From assembly GCA_026545225.1 (NCBI GenBank), contig CM048845.1:92692533-92756532 (forward strand): a stretch of 64,000 nt of DNA, written 5' to 3'. The DNA comes from Cornus controversa. Taxonomy: Eukaryota > Streptophyta > Magnoliopsida > Cornales > Cornaceae. Both the position numbers and the translations under genes were made by a program. Numbering within the stretch: the first letter of the stretch is position 1; each line of letters begins with the position of its first letter. The notes beneath the pieces were generated by a model. The model saw only the letters and a list, made by a program, of their open reading frames with translations, had not been told where the DNA came from and did not search any database. Positions 1 to 12,545 of this stretch are shown piece after piece.

Positions 1-619
1 AGCGAGTAGAGGCCTAGGTGGAAGTCCAAGCTGTCACTCAAGGGGCCCTTTGAGGGCTCGAGGAAGAGAATGGGGACAACTCTTATGATCTCTTTTAGAG
101 TGAAGAGGATGAGGGTTGTAAGTGTTTAATGGTCTCTCCAATGGGTGTTCCCCCTTGTTCAATGATAAGTGAACTTGACTATTTATACTAGGTCATTCTG
201 GGGTAAAAACCGTTGGTACAAAGAATTATCCATCAGTTTATTAGTCTATAATTGGCATATGATGCAAATAGTTAAAGGTTCAGGGTAGAATGTCCCTCCC
301 CTTCAAGTAAGATAGGTGACAAGACATTTAATTCGGTAGGTGAGGGATAAGCCATTTAATGGAGTAGATGAGTTAGGATGTGAAGGTGTTGGGGTTGTTT
401 CACTCTAGACGAGATCACTTCTCTTCCTTCCTCGGTGCCAGGCCAAAGAGGGACACCGTGCTCCATAGAGCAACGATGACGTCCCTTTGACATTCCTTGA
501 ACCTCAGCCGCCAAACCAATACTTCCTAGGGTTCCATGATGAGGATGTTGCTCCATGGTCATGCCCCCCAGACCGCGGGGCGTTACCTCCTTCCTCGAGT
601 CATCGAGGGTCTTTCGAGG

Positions 620-1245
620 GCCTTTAATCTATCCTTGAGGTTTATCTGTAGAGAGGAACTCCTCTGAGTAACTGAGTTTTATCCGTAGAGAGGAACTACT
701 CGGAGCAAGGTTTATTCGTAGAGAGGAACTCCTCTGAGTAACCGAGGTTTATCCACAGAGAGGACCTCCTCTAAGTAACCAAGTTTTATCTGTAGAGAGG
801 AACTACTCGGAGCAAGGTTTATTCGTAGAGAGGAACTCCTCTGAGTAACCGAGGTTTATCCGTAAAGAGGAACTCCTCTAAGTAACTAAGTTTTATCCGT
901 AGAGCGGAACTACTCGGAGCGAGGTTTATCCGTAGAGAGGAACTCCTTTGAGTAACCGAGGTTTATCTATAGAGAGGAACTCCTCTGAGTAACCGAGTTT
1001 TATCCGTAGAGAGGAGTTACTTAGAGCGAGGTTTATTCGTAGAGAGGAACTCCTCTGAGTAACCGAGGTTTATCCGTAGAGAGGAACTACTCGAAGCAAG
1101 GTTTATTCGTAGAGAGAAACTCCTCTGAGTAACCGAGGTTTATCCGTAGAGTGGAACTCCTCTAAATAACCGAGGTTTATCCGTAGAGAGAAACTCTTCT
1201 GAGTAACCAAGTTTTATCTGTAGAGAAGAACTCCTCAGTAAGTAA
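620..1245. repeat. Minisatellite, about 36-bp unit, roughly 17 copies
   Basis: Units begin with a TTTATCCGTAGAGAGGAACT-like core followed by a variable end (CCTCTGAGTAACCGAGG or ACTCGGAGCAAGG). The two end types partly alternate, giving a higher-order period of about two units. Each unit contains the near-palindrome AGAGGAACTCCTCT. The flanks (1-600 and 1246-1370) show no gene. Arrays like this occur in untranslated internal parts of plant LTR elements, but no LTR is visible here, so its origin is open. Confidence 0.85.
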
Positions 1246-2000
1246 TAAACCCTCTGTAGGGCGTTGGAGATCCCCCATGGAGCTTTTGAGTCAGTAAGTT
1301 AACTTCCTACATGGCATGTGTTGACCCACGTGTTATGAGTCAATCTTGGGTCAGTAAAATGACCTCCTACACTTTTCATGCATTGCATTTTTGAATAATA
1401 AATGAATTACTTCCATTATTTTAAAAAAAAACCACTTCATATTTCTTTCAAAAAAATCTCAAGAAGATTGAGACAATGTTATCTAAAAGGAGTGTATCAA
1501 ATTGTTTTAATGTATCAAATATAACGTGGATTTGAAATAAAACTTTTGTTCTTAATTAAATTCCTTTTATTCAATCAAATTTTTAGTACAATTGTCTGGA
1601 AAAAAATTAGTTAAACAACATATATTTATGGAAAGTAAGACTTTATTATCTTATAGAACTTTAAAATTCTTATCTCTCTTTAGATTGTAATAGTATAACC
1701 AACAAAGTAATATGAGTCGTGATACATAGTCCCTCGGACTAATTCAACTACAATTATTTTATGTGACCAGATGACATAATCATAACATCATCATAATGTC
1801 TGACGTTACGATGATGTCACCTCCATTCATATAAAACAATCCGATTACAATAATATTTGCTAATGATATTTATAATATGTGGAAGGTCGGCTTCTTAAGC
1901 TTTACTGGGCACTAGAGACACGTACATGGTATAGACCGCCCAATTCACCTCCAAAAAGGCAAACCTTCTTGTCATCATCGCCCATCATTTCAAACTATTT
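1246..2000. other. Non-coding stretch upstream of the ACP gene
   Basis: AT-rich sequence with no supported open reading frame. It contains a direct repeat of a 'gtcagtaa...acttcctac / gacctcctac' motif near 1290-1370. The 3' part, from about 1700, is the likely distal promoter of the acyl carrier protein gene. Confidence 0.5.
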
Positions 2001-2012
2001 ATCTGTGATGGC

Positions 2013-2022
2013 TTTATATATG
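2013..2022 (+). promoter_or_regulatory. Candidate TATA box of the ACP gene
   Basis: TTTATATATG lies about 100 bp upstream of the ATG at 2124. That would place transcription start near 2045 and give a leader of about 80 nt. This is inferred from position and motif only. Confidence 0.4.
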
Positions 2023-2123
2023 AATCAAAATCAATGGGCCTCTTAATCTCTTCATTAATCAGTTGAGGAATTCGAACAAGGTTCTTTGACCATAATTCTC
2101 CTCCTTTCCTATCCAACTATATC

Positions 2124-2248
2124 ATGGCTTCCATTTTTTCAGCTTCAGTTGCTCCTTGTGCTACCCTTCCTTGCACTCCCAGGGTCAAATGCACCCTCAA
2201 GCAACTTAGCACCAGCTTCTCTACAATTGTAAGTAAAGTATCACATAT

Positions 2249-2312
<64 letters not shown>

Positions 2313-3188
2313 GGGAGAGAAAATAAGACAATTTTAATATAAGAATATGCTCATTGTCAAAGCAGGGTGGTCCTATGGTAGGTGGGTTGAGACTTGTGCC
2401 TAAGATTCAAGTCACAAATGCAGCAAAAAGATCATTGCCGCTCAACCGTTGCCACAAGACTACAATTTCATGCTCTAGTGTAAGAATTGACATCACTAAA
2501 ATCTATTTTCATGTTAACAAATATATATACATAATATGTGAAGCTTAATGACAATATGTATGTGCAGGCTCAGCCAGAAACTCTAACAATTGTACAGAGC
2601 ACAATAGCAAAGCAACTGTCAGTTGATGAAAGCACTGTCACTCCCCAAACCAAATTTGCAGATTTGGGTGCCGACTCTCTCGACACTGTATGTCCTTTCC
2701 CAAATTTATTTATATCATTCTCTTGCTGTTATAGAACTTTCCACATATGCATTTCAATGTCTTACAAGTTACAACCAATGCATCAAATAAAACTCTCAAA
2801 TCATGTCACCTACATAGCTTCAGCAAAATGTTATGGAGCTGTAACTCTATGGAAGTCAACTCATATATATATATATATATATATATATAGGCTTGCTCTG
2901 CAGTATCAATATGTTATTGCATGAATGTAATTACATGATGATGTATATATGTTAAAAAAAAAAAAAAAAAAACAAATGAATCATCCAACTTAGAGGGAGT
3001 CCGTGAAATAGTTGTTTTAATTAATTTTGTTGCAACACTTACTTATGAATAAATTGAAACAGGTCGAAATTATGATGGCTCTGGAAGAGAAATTTTCAGT
3101 GTCAATCGGAGAAGAGGGTGCTGAAAATATCTCAACTGTTCAAGACGCTGCCGATCTGATTGAGAAAGTCAAGGCAGCTGCATCTTAG
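2124..3188 (+). CDS. ACP: Plastid acyl carrier protein (4 exons, 154 aa)
   Basis: Carries the growing acyl chain in plastid type II fatty acid synthesis through a phosphopantetheine arm. Exons are 2124-2228, 2366-2479, 2568-2687 and 3063-3188. All introns are phase 0 with GT/AG ends (donors GTAAGT, GTAAGA, GTATGT). Residues 1 to about 73 are rich in Ser, Thr and basic residues, as in a chloroplast transit peptide. The mature part starts near AQPETLTIV (residue 74, first codon of exon 3). The attachment site is Ser110 in [17 protein letters not shown], which is split by the last intron. The C-terminus, [17 protein letters not shown], is typical of the family. Length and four-exon structure fit plant nuclear ACP genes. 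The ATG is the first in the presumed leader and opens the transit peptide. Intron 1 carries a ~58-bp (AT)n tract. No frameshifts or missing key residues were seen. Which ACP paralogue it is cannot be decided. Confidence 0.95.
2252..2309. repeat. (AT)n microsatellite in ACP intron 1
   Basis: An almost perfect AT dinucleotide run of about 58 bp, starting 24 bp after the exon 1 donor. A second, shorter AT run lies in intron 3 near 2864-2889. Both are probably polymorphic in length. Confidence 0.9.
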
Positions 3189-4030
3189 GTTCAATCAACT
3201 TCAAGGCTTCAACCCACATATAGTAGCATACATACATATAATTCAAATACAAGTCTGTATGCTTAGTAAAAGAGTCTCAATTTGGGGATGATCATGAATT
3301 TGTTTTCTTTTGCTTTGGTTTTTGTTTCAACCCAACCAGAGATTTTGTTGCAACACAAAGCAGTTGCCAGTTTTCCTTAATTCAGAATCAAGGATGTCAA
3401 ATAACTGAAACTTTCTCTTTGTTTCAACCTTCCTCCAAGCCATAGATGTGCCAGATATAAACTTTGATCTTTACCAATCTATGTGTTTATTAATCTGTAA
3501 GTTCAGATGTTCAAAAATTGCATTGAATTTTGATTAGAAGAACAAAATATATAGTTGTAAGTCCTAATGAGCCTTAAGAAATGAACCGTGTTCATAAATC
3601 GCTGCAATCCATTCACGAACAAGAGACTAACGAGCTCAATCCATGGTTGTTCAGCTCAACCCATTCAATACACAACAAGACTGAACATGTTGATCGAGTT
3701 CAGTAAACGAAAATGAATTACTGAACCCTTAACAAGTCTAGCCAAATTTGTTCATGAACAATTCAATTTATTTGTGATCAAATTTTCAAATTCAAGTATT
3801 GCTTGTATATACAATTTTTCAGTAAAAGTATATCAAAATCATCTTCTGAAGAAACAAATGTATAGTTTATTTATCCATTTATCCATCATACCTTATATAT
3901 ATATATACATATATAAGGTGGCATCTTCAATAGTTAAGTGGGAACTCCTTGTGTGTGTTTGTGAGAGAGAGCTTAAAAGTATAGGAGCTAGAATCATTAA
4001 ATGGAGGCTGCAAACAGGTTTTCATTGAAA
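3189..4030. other. ACP 3' flank between convergent genes
   Basis: Contains the ACP 3' UTR and the spacer towards the convergent DRM1-like gene. AT-rich, with a short AT tract near 3895-3916 and no reading frame that looks coding. No clear AATAAA signal could be assigned. Confidence 0.5.
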
Positions 4031-4450
4031 GAGGATTCAGAATACACACACCATATTTACAAAAGACAAACCAAAAACAAAAATCAAAAGACCCATATGT
4101 ATGTACAAGAATTGTTAAAACCCAAAAAAAGAAAGAATCAAAAACCAAAAACCATAGCTCCAATAACATGGAGATGAGCAGGAAACAAGACTAGCAACAG
4201 CCAGCTCTCCTGCTTCCTTCCTCTTTCGAAAACTGCAAGAAGCAGTGGTTCTTTCCTTCAGTGTTTTTCTCTTCACCTGAACCGTCTTATTATAGCTATT
4301 AGATCAAATTAAGATTATATACATGCTTAATTACATTAGATATATATATACATATATATATTATAGAAGATACCCAATAAACCATGAAGGTTCTCTATGT
4401 ACAGAATCTTGTCGTGGTCGATTACTCAACACATAACAGTAACTTCTCTC

Positions 4451-5507
4451 TCAACGATCCAAAGCGCTCATCACTATCCTGCAACACAAATATAACAAAA
4501 CATTTAGGAAAACTCAGAATAAGGTCAAATGTACACACAAGACATGCATGGCATAAATAATTACAACATTTGATCGATGCATGTTCAAAAACTTCATGTC
4601 CTTTTTCTTAACCTAATCGATTGAGTTATGAGATATATTTTTGTATATTAAACTAAATCTATATATGTATAGTAACATGGAAATTATGATATTGGAATTA
4701 AATAAGAGTAAAATTTGTTCAATTCAAGTTGATTCCATACTTTGGATCACATTATAAGTCTATTCTGAATTTTATTATGGCTGCGTTCCGCTAACCGGAA
4801 TTGAAGCATTGCAATTGCCAATGTTCCAATTCGGAACACAAACTATAAATTATTTACTCTCGTTCTTTTGGATTCAATAAATCTCAATTTAGCTACTGAG
4901 TGGAATGTACTAATTTTTTAAAAAATAAAAGTGGTGGTGCGTGATTGAATAATTTGTGAGAAAAATTATAAAAGGAGATGATGGCATTAATGTCATTTCA
5001 CATAAATAAAACAAAAGAGAGAACCAATCGTAAGTAGTGAGACTTCTAGGCTCCGCTTTTTCAAATTCCACCGGTGACGATTTTCTCCTCGTCAATTTCT
5101 TGAAATCCCCACGAGGCGCGGTCGAGGCTGCACCCAAATCACACCCCCACAAAATCACAAAATAACATCAAAACCCAAAAGATCCAAAACTTTTTCAATC
5201 ACACCCTCGTCCTCATCAAACCCTCGCACAAAGCAATGAATAACAGAGACTTACGCGAGAAAGGCGAACTGGGTGTGCTCGAACCGGCCGGAGAAGGCGG
5301 AGCAGAGCTCGAGTCGCCGGAAACGGTGCGTAAAAGGGAGTTGGTTCGGAGGACTGTGATGCTCCGAGTCACCGGAATCTCATCGGAAGGGATGATCGGA
5401 GGAGATCGGATAGCGGAGAATGAATCATACTTGCGGAGTTTGCCGAGGCCGGCTTCGGGTGCGGGTCCGGCCAGTGTTTCGTCCCAGAGCTTGTGGAGGA
5501 ACCCCAT
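4451..5507 (-). CDS. DRM1-like: Dormancy/auxin-associated (DRM1/ARP, auxin-repressed) family protein, 3 exons, 127 aa
   Basis: Member of the small plant DRM1/ARP family, whose transcripts mark dormant buds and are lowered by auxin; the molecular function of the family is not established. Exons on the minus strand are 5255-5507, 5025-5127 and 4451-4478. Exon 1 opens with MGFLHKLWDETLAGP and GLGKLRK, the conserved N-terminal block, then SITVLRTNS and a Ser/Pro-rich stretch. Exon 2 supplies RGDFKKLTRRKSS and the start of YDW. The 28-nt last exon completes YDWIVMSALDR and the stop; this ending is the family's C-terminal signature and is what proved the third exon. Splice phases (1, then 2) fit exactly with donors GTAAGT and GTTCTC. 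The protein is predicted to be disordered and soluble, with no signal peptide or membrane segment. Without exon 3, exon 2 would read into an unrelated tail. Confidence 0.93.
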
Positions 5508-5680
5508 GTCTTCTTCTATTGTAACAACCGAACTATATGTATTTATATATATGTATATATATAATCTTATACGACTGTTACGAAGAGATGGGGCAGAGAA
5601 ATGAAGAGAGAAGATATAGGTTTTTATTTATTTTACAGAAGGTTTCTCCGTGAGGACTGGGGTGGAGGACTGATTAGGTT

Positions 5681-5689
5681 CTTTATATA
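5681..5689 (-). promoter_or_regulatory. Candidate TATA box of the DRM1-like gene
   Basis: The minus strand reads TATATAAAG about 175 bp upstream of the ATG, implying a leader of about 145 nt. A second AT-rich tract (5537-5562) lies too close to the ATG to leave a normal leader. Inferred from motif and spacing. Confidence 0.45.
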
Positions 5690-5830
5690 GACAGAGAGAA
5701 GAGGGGATAAGGGTAACTTCAGATGATGGCTTAAAGTGAACGAGTGGCTCCGGCTAATATGGCTTTGTTTGAAGCCATCCAATTTGTTGGGAATGTATTG
5801 GTTGGATGGCTTAGAGCCATCCAAATTTAT

Positions 5831-8156
5831 TCACCTCTTTGTTTAATTTAAGTGATACTAATTTTAATTATTTTTGTACAGGATGTGCACAATGAATTTC
5901 TAGTTCTAAAATTGGTATACTTATGAGCTTAATATATATATATATATATGTTGATATTAGCACTCCCACAATTGGCGTTGAGGAGACGAGTTTTTAATTT
6001 TAATAATTAAAATAACAAGTTTATTCTTCATATCTTAATGAAATCATAGGGTTGATTTAGAATGAAAATTAATAGCGAAAAGTGACCGTGATAGATTTGA
6101 AATGAAGGAAGAAAAATTAATTTTCTAACCTAGAGATGATTAACATGAAAAAGTTGCAAAAATTACTATTTCGTGATTTGGATAGGATGAGAGTTACAAG
6201 AAAATATAATATTTCACCTAAAAGTAAAATAAGAATCTAAATAAATAATTTTGTAAACATTAAAGTAAAATAAATATATTAATATTTCAACCCATAACCC
6301 TCTAAATTAAAAGTTCAATAACAACTAAAATAAAATACTATCTTAAAAATTGTAATCTAAGTCTTCATTTCCAATTACAAAAGAATTTAAAATAAAATAA
6401 CAATCTCTTAAAATCTTTAGGACTAAACACGCCCTTAAGTGAGCTCATAAATTTTTTCATTACTCCTGACGTTAGTCAGACCTGAAAATTATTAGGGTGA
6501 GCACAGCTGACCAATAGAAAAACGACTCTAAACTCATATATACAGTAAAAAAGAAATAAAAGAATGATACACCACATTTTGGCTCACTTATAAATATAAA
6601 TACATAATTAAACATAATAATAGATATTGAAATATGATCAACTAATATAATCAATTTAAACATAATTCAATTCTCTAAGATAACATCACTCGCTAACATA
6701 TTTAACCATCTCCAGGACCTCGACATGTATACCGCACACACTAATGGTTTCCTGGTCATTCTCCGGCGGACCGTTGACCCCAACTAAGTTCTGAAATAAT
6801 TTACGGTGTTTCAACCGAAGGGAATACACACCCTGCCTATTTTCAGCCAGTTATACATATACGAGCACACACAACCAAATTTCATTCATGAACCATACAC
6901 AAGATAAATATCTTGTACAATTTCACAAAAAAGTAAACATTCATCCCCTAAAAATGAATTCACAAGATACAAATATGTCAAAATGTTAACCAAATTAAAT
7001 AATGAGAAAAACATATATAAATTATTTCTTCCAAACTTTTAATTTGATTCCTTCCATTGCATATATAAATCGAGAGTAATTCCCCTATCATTTTTTTCTA
7101 AAGAAATTCATTTGATTAATACCCAAACTTTACACATGTAAAATGATGTCATACCCACACCATAGAAATTGCACTAAACAATTACATAACAAAAAATTTC
7201 AAATCGTAGTTTCTCTATCTATTTGCAATTTTATCTGTGATCCTGTGGGTCTTCTCAAGCACTCATTTATATAGAAAGTTAAACTTATTAAAAGAATGCA
7301 AATCAATTATTCATTAATCCAGTTAATGAAGAGATTGTAACTTAAGCTCTAATCATTACTCAAGTAAGATGAAAGGTTGTAACCTAAATTTTAATAATTA
7401 CTCAAGTAAGATGAAAGGTTGTAACCTATGACCTTATCATTACTCTAGTAAGAGGAAATGGTTGTAACCTAAAGAACATTAGTGGCATCTGTTGGAGAAC
7501 CCCAAGAGTCATGAGTTTAATTTTTTTTCTCATTAAGTGTAATCATTGAGTTTTTATACGTATGACAATATGTATAATTTTATATATATCTACACCTTTA
7601 TATAATTATTTTTTGAAAATAAATTTGTAAAAAATATTTTAATAATAATAAAAATATGAATTCCACTAAGTCAAAACATAGGCATCATTACATTCATTTG
7701 ACTCGCCTTCATGTGGAGAATACTACTTTGACATTTGTTTATGCAATATTTTTTAGATCAACATGCAATTTTTAAAAATTACAGGTCATTACATATAAAA
7801 AGGAAGGCATAATAGTAAGTTCACATAATTTTATCAAGAAAGCTAAAAAAAATTATATTTTTTGTAAGAATAAATTATGAGAAAATTAGGTGGTCATGGT
7901 TACTTCCCCATGAAAATTTTCTTTTTTGCTAATCTCGTAAAATGTAAAATATTTTTCATTTCTTTTTCTTCTTTACTATTTATATCTAACCAAACGAAAC
8001 ATAAGATTTATTTGAAAAGACATTACAAAAAATATGGCAAAACAATAATTTCAGTTGCTAAATTTAAAAAGTGGAGCATTAAATAAGAAACGCTAATATG
8101 ATCTTCCAAAAAAAATTGTCATTCACATTTAAACTTGCTACTTTTATATATATATA
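5831..8156. other. AT-rich intergenic region without a supported gene
   Basis: Very AT-rich with many stop codons in all frames. Around 6700-6870 a less AT-rich patch (around CATGTATACCGCACACAC) looks like an old dispersed repeat, but no family was recognised. The ORF-length stretches at 6472-6663 and 7877-8086 are Phe/Lys-rich by composition and are not supported as genes. Confidence 0.5.
7332..7474. repeat. Tandem repeat, about 43-bp unit, 3 copies
   Basis: GGTTGTAACCT recurs at about 7375, 7418 and 7460, with a diverged version at 7333. Each is separated by an 'atcattactcaagtaagatgaaa'-like filler. No coding sense. Confidence 0.7.
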
Positions 8157-11100
8157 CTAGTTTAAAGCACGTGTGGTGCACGTTGATTAAAAATACATTA
8201 AATTTTTATTATAACACTCAAAACATTCAAAATTATTATAACACATCCAAACACATTAATTAAAATACCCAAAAATATTTCCATTCTATAACCTTGATAA
8301 TATAACTCACTTGTCTTAAAAACATAAAACTATAAGTTAACTATTATTAACATGAAAGGAATAAATAATAAACTATAAGAAATCAAAATGTATAATTCTA
8401 ACCATTCTTAAAATTCTTTTGAAAATTTTCAACACTTTATCATTTTTATATTTCTGAGTTTTTCAAATAAATCATTCTCAAGTGAAACTTCTTTGATAGC
8501 TGTCACCATAAAACTATTTGATTACATCGTTTTTACTGTTGTCTATCTTTATCATTAAAAAAAATATTCCTTTACAACTTGTCACTTTGTCATAAAATTC
8601 ATTCATCTCCTCGTCCTACAAAAAGAACAAATTTATTTTAGTAATATTGATACATTTCAAAAAAATTGTTTTATCCATAAATTTTATCAGTGAGGAAAAA
8701 AGTATTACTTGACTTTTTAACTTTATTAGCTCATCTAGTGAACAATTTATTAATGATTGAGAATCATCAAATATTGTTAGATATGCATTATTTGCTATAT
8801 CTTTGACTCGAAATTGCATCACAAATCTGCATAAATGAGTATACTTCATTGATACGTAATAATAAAGAATGACATATTTGTCATATTGTATTTTTTTTAT
8901 AAAAAAAGTAGAATGTTTAAAGATATAATAATACCTTTGAAAGCATTTAAGATATTTTGTTTTGCAATTAGTACAACTGAATTCATTTTTTCGTGTTTCA
9001 ACTTTCTTCTTGCATTGCTTACAGGCATTGTACAATAGTTCGGATGCATTTTTAATCTCTATAATTATTGCTTCAAAAAAGTAATGTGTTTTCTGCAAGT
9101 CGAGTGACAAAATATACATTTTTAACATAAATTAATTATAATCATGTGATATAATAAAGAAAATTTAAATGAATATATATAAAAAATAATAATAATTTAA
9201 TACCTTGAATGTCATTGCGGATTTTTCAATTATGTCTTCAAGTGGAAGTTTCTCAGCCTCTTTGAATAATTGATATTTTAAACTTGAAATGAGAGCATCT
9301 GTATCTTTGTCATTTACGTTTTCTTCAAACTTGTCTAAGCCTAATAAATTATAGGAACAATATGTTGTTGATATGTACAAATACACAAACACACAATCAT
9401 TAATTAGACCTTATTTTGAGTTTCATAAACAAAGAAAGTTATAATTTTTGTTTATTTTCTGTTTGATCTTTTAACTATTGATAGTGGATTAGCTTCCACC
9501 AACCATGTCATACGAGTCATGATATTATTTAAGTAAAATAAATAATTAAAACCTAATGTAAGTAAGAAGAAATAAATAACCAACCAATATCGTAATGTTT
9601 TGACTATTTTAATTTTAATGTTAATTTGTAACGTAGATCCTGGTTGTGTTTGAAGACCTAAACCTAAAATAGAATATTATTTTTTTATTTTGTGTTCATT
9701 TAGATATAATAAAAAATATAAAGTGAATAATTTTAATGTTGTGTGATAAATTATCTTTGAATGTGTTGATTGACAAATGTGTAACTGTGATAATAGGTCT
9801 TTCATTTATTAGTTTCATTATCAATTTTTCTTCATTCTCAGCAAGATCGTCTCACAATGTCAAAGTACTTGAACTGATATAAAAAATAATTAGTTCAATA
9901 ATTTATAATGGTAATTATGAGCATTTATGTAGTGTTGTAATAATGTACCTCATAAAAAATATTTTATGGGCCATAAAAAGTAGATATTTAGAATCTGTTT
10001 GGTTTAATTTTTTAAAAATTGTTTTATGTTTCAGATAAATGAAAACTAGAAAGTTGTTAAAAAAATTGTTTTATTGTAAGTTTTATGAAAATTGCTTTTT
10101 AAATTTTCATTTATAAAAAAAAATTTATTTATATAGAGCTATCTTTTTATAATTTTTTGAAAATATTTTTTTTCAAACAATAGCAACAACGAGATAATGC
10201 TAATGAATGGAGAATTAATATAGCTTTGAATATGTGGAGAGATGTCGGGCATAATGATACCAATGAGAACTAAGGATATTGAGTAATGAATGTTAAATAT
10301 TTTTCTTTAAATTTTACTTTCAAACTTGTTATAAACTTGTCACTATACTTTTGTGAATGCAAGTCGTTTTGCATTTGTTATAACTTTTGCTTTTCGTGAA
10401 AATTATGGTGTGCGTCGCAGTAGCATAATCTTTTTTTTCTTTTTTATATAAAAAAACATGTTTACATATCCTATCTATCTAATACAATGAGTCAAAAATT
10501 AAAAAATATGAAAATATTTCATTTACTGTGAGCATAATTTTTTTGTCATTAGCTTAAATATAATACAAATAAAATAATAAAATAAGGAACATGGTTCAGC
10601 CCAATCCAAATCATACGTTCAACTTTCATTTTGACATATATTATTTAATCATTTTTTGCACTGTTATGAAGAGGGATACATGTAACTTTGTATAGGTTCT
10701 TAATAATTCTATTAAATAATTTCAAATAGCAGAAAGTATAAATGATAGCTTATCCATTTTGCATTATACCTGCCCATTGAACCATTGGTTTACTTGTACG
10801 CAAAAATATAATTTAATGATACAAATAAATAAAATATACTGAAGAAATCATTACAAGCCTATAAAAATCCATCAAAGTCTTTAATAGAAGTCTACACAAA
10901 TTTATGAAAGTTTGTAATAAAAGTCTATATAAATCCATGAATTGTACTTAAATTCATGAAAATTCATGAAAATCTTTCACTTAAAAAATATATTTCAAAA
11001 TCCTAATTAAATACATGCTCCTGATTAAATTGGAGGACTACATTTAAAGTGAGAAAGAAAAGTTTACTGACAAATTTTCAGCTTTTTCTATTAGAAGAAA

Positions 11101-11419
11101 GGTGGTGTTTTCCAGATATATATGTAAGTTTGTAGTTTGTATATGTGTATATAAGTTGGGCTTTAATTTAAATAAAATAGCATAAAAATGTATATAAAAA
11201 GTAAAAATTGCTTGTACTTTCTGAAAGAAACCTCTGGTGCGATTAATTTTGTGTCTCTTAAAATTCCAATTTGAATTGGAGTTAACAATTATTATTTTGA
11301 TTAAAGAGTTAACAATTAAACTTATAAAAAAATTGTATAATAAAAATAAAAAATTGCTAAAAAATTGTATAATAAAAATAAAAATTTGCTTACACTTTTA
11401 ATAGAGGTATAGATATAGA
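8157..11419 (-). mobile_element. Probable non-autonomous Helitron carrying an RPA1-like fragment
   Basis: On the minus strand the 3' end reads a short hairpin (ACGTG-CACCA-CACGT, plus 8169-8183), then TTTAAA-like spacer, CTAG and a flanking T. This is the Helitron 3' signature with insertion before T. The proposed 5' end is A|TCTATATCTATACCTC at 11419, followed by TATTAAAAGTGTAAGC, resembling plant Helitron 5' ends. The exact 5' base is uncertain because TC recurs at 11413. There are no terminal inverted repeats and no target duplication, as expected. No Rep/helicase coding was seen, so it would depend on another copy. The interior carries the RPA-like sequence; the rest is AT-rich. Confidence 0.6.
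8616..9392 (-). pseudogene. Replication protein A large-subunit-like (RPA1 C-terminal domain) fragment inside the Helitron
   Basis: RPA1 binds single-stranded DNA; plant Helitrons often carry RPA-like genes. On the minus strand, 8930-9128 encodes HYFFEAIIIEI and YNACKQCKKKV followed by FSCTNCKTKY. This is the C-x2-C...C-x2-C zinc ribbon in the C-terminal OB fold. After a probable intron, 8720-8830 encodes RFVMQFRVKDIANNAYLTIF and FDDSQSLINCSLDELIKLK, the following OB-fold strands. A separate open stretch at 9165-9392 (KYQLFKEAEKLPLEDIIEK) could be an upstream exon, but I do not recognise it. The N-terminal OB folds are missing. Whether the exons still splice is unknown; I treat it as a decaying passenger gene. 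Confidence 0.6.
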
Positions 11420-12494
11420 TATGTATACATGTATTGAAACTAAAGATAAGAAAGTTATTTGTTTCATGTCATGGCAGGAAAGTTAGGGTTGCAACTCATG
11501 CCTGCTAACTTGGGCCCTAATTGAATCCAATTTTTTATTTTTTATTTTTGTGTTTGAGCAATTTTCTTAGAATCAGGTCCGAGCTTGAGCTGACAAAGAG
11601 GGAATTGAATTCATTTTGGTCTCCGCTCGGATTTATGTGTTGGACAACTACAAACCTAACTCAAATTCGTCCCAAATTAGCTAACTCAAAGAATCCGATT
11701 ATATGTAATATTAATACATATTATTGAAGCTAAAAATAATCGTTACTCATTTCATTCAACCATAAAATTCGTCAATCTACATTCTGAAAATGGTAAATTT
11801 GAGACAATCGGTTTTAGTTTTTTGGGGCACAAAATATGTAAAATATTTTTTTTTTCTTACTTGCCAAAGATGAGTAAAACACCAACTAACCAAATCTTAG
11901 CAGAGCTTTAAATATATATATATATATAGTATAGTATATATTAGCTGAGCCGAGTCGAACAGAAGCCTACACTGTGAAGCGGAGCCCAAAGTTGTTGGAG
12001 AAAATAATTCAGTATCCGAAGCTGAATTGGTCTTGGATTTTTGGGTTCCAGACAGGTGGGTTCGCTTTATAATACTTTACCACGTCATTGGATAAGATTG
12101 GATTTGGGGACGTTGATGTTATGTGGGTACCACGTGCACCGCTTCACAATGATCATCCATGTTCCACCATTTTATGATTAGATTTTAGAAACGTTAAAAA
12201 AAAGAAAAGAAAAAAACCTTAACAATAACTTTTGGGCAAATTACTCTCATTTTTCTTAAGTTTTTGTCCAATTACTCTCATGTTAAAGATTTAAAAACAT
12301 GATGGTCAACCTATTTTAAAATTTATTTGACTTTACATCGAGTACTCCCGATAATAATTGATACATGGAAAGAGAAATATATTAACTAAGAGATATTAGT
12401 GGAATTGAGCTCTATCAAGAGTTCATAAAATTGATGATTTTGAAGGCTAATATGAATAGAATCAGTGAGGTTTTTGACTCTTGGATATGCGTGG

Positions 12495-12545
<51 letters not shown>

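Noticed and set aside
5236..5604. 122-codon plus-strand open frame
   Set aside because: It is the exact antisense of DRM1-like exon 1 and its leader; the minus strand has family motifs and valid splicing.
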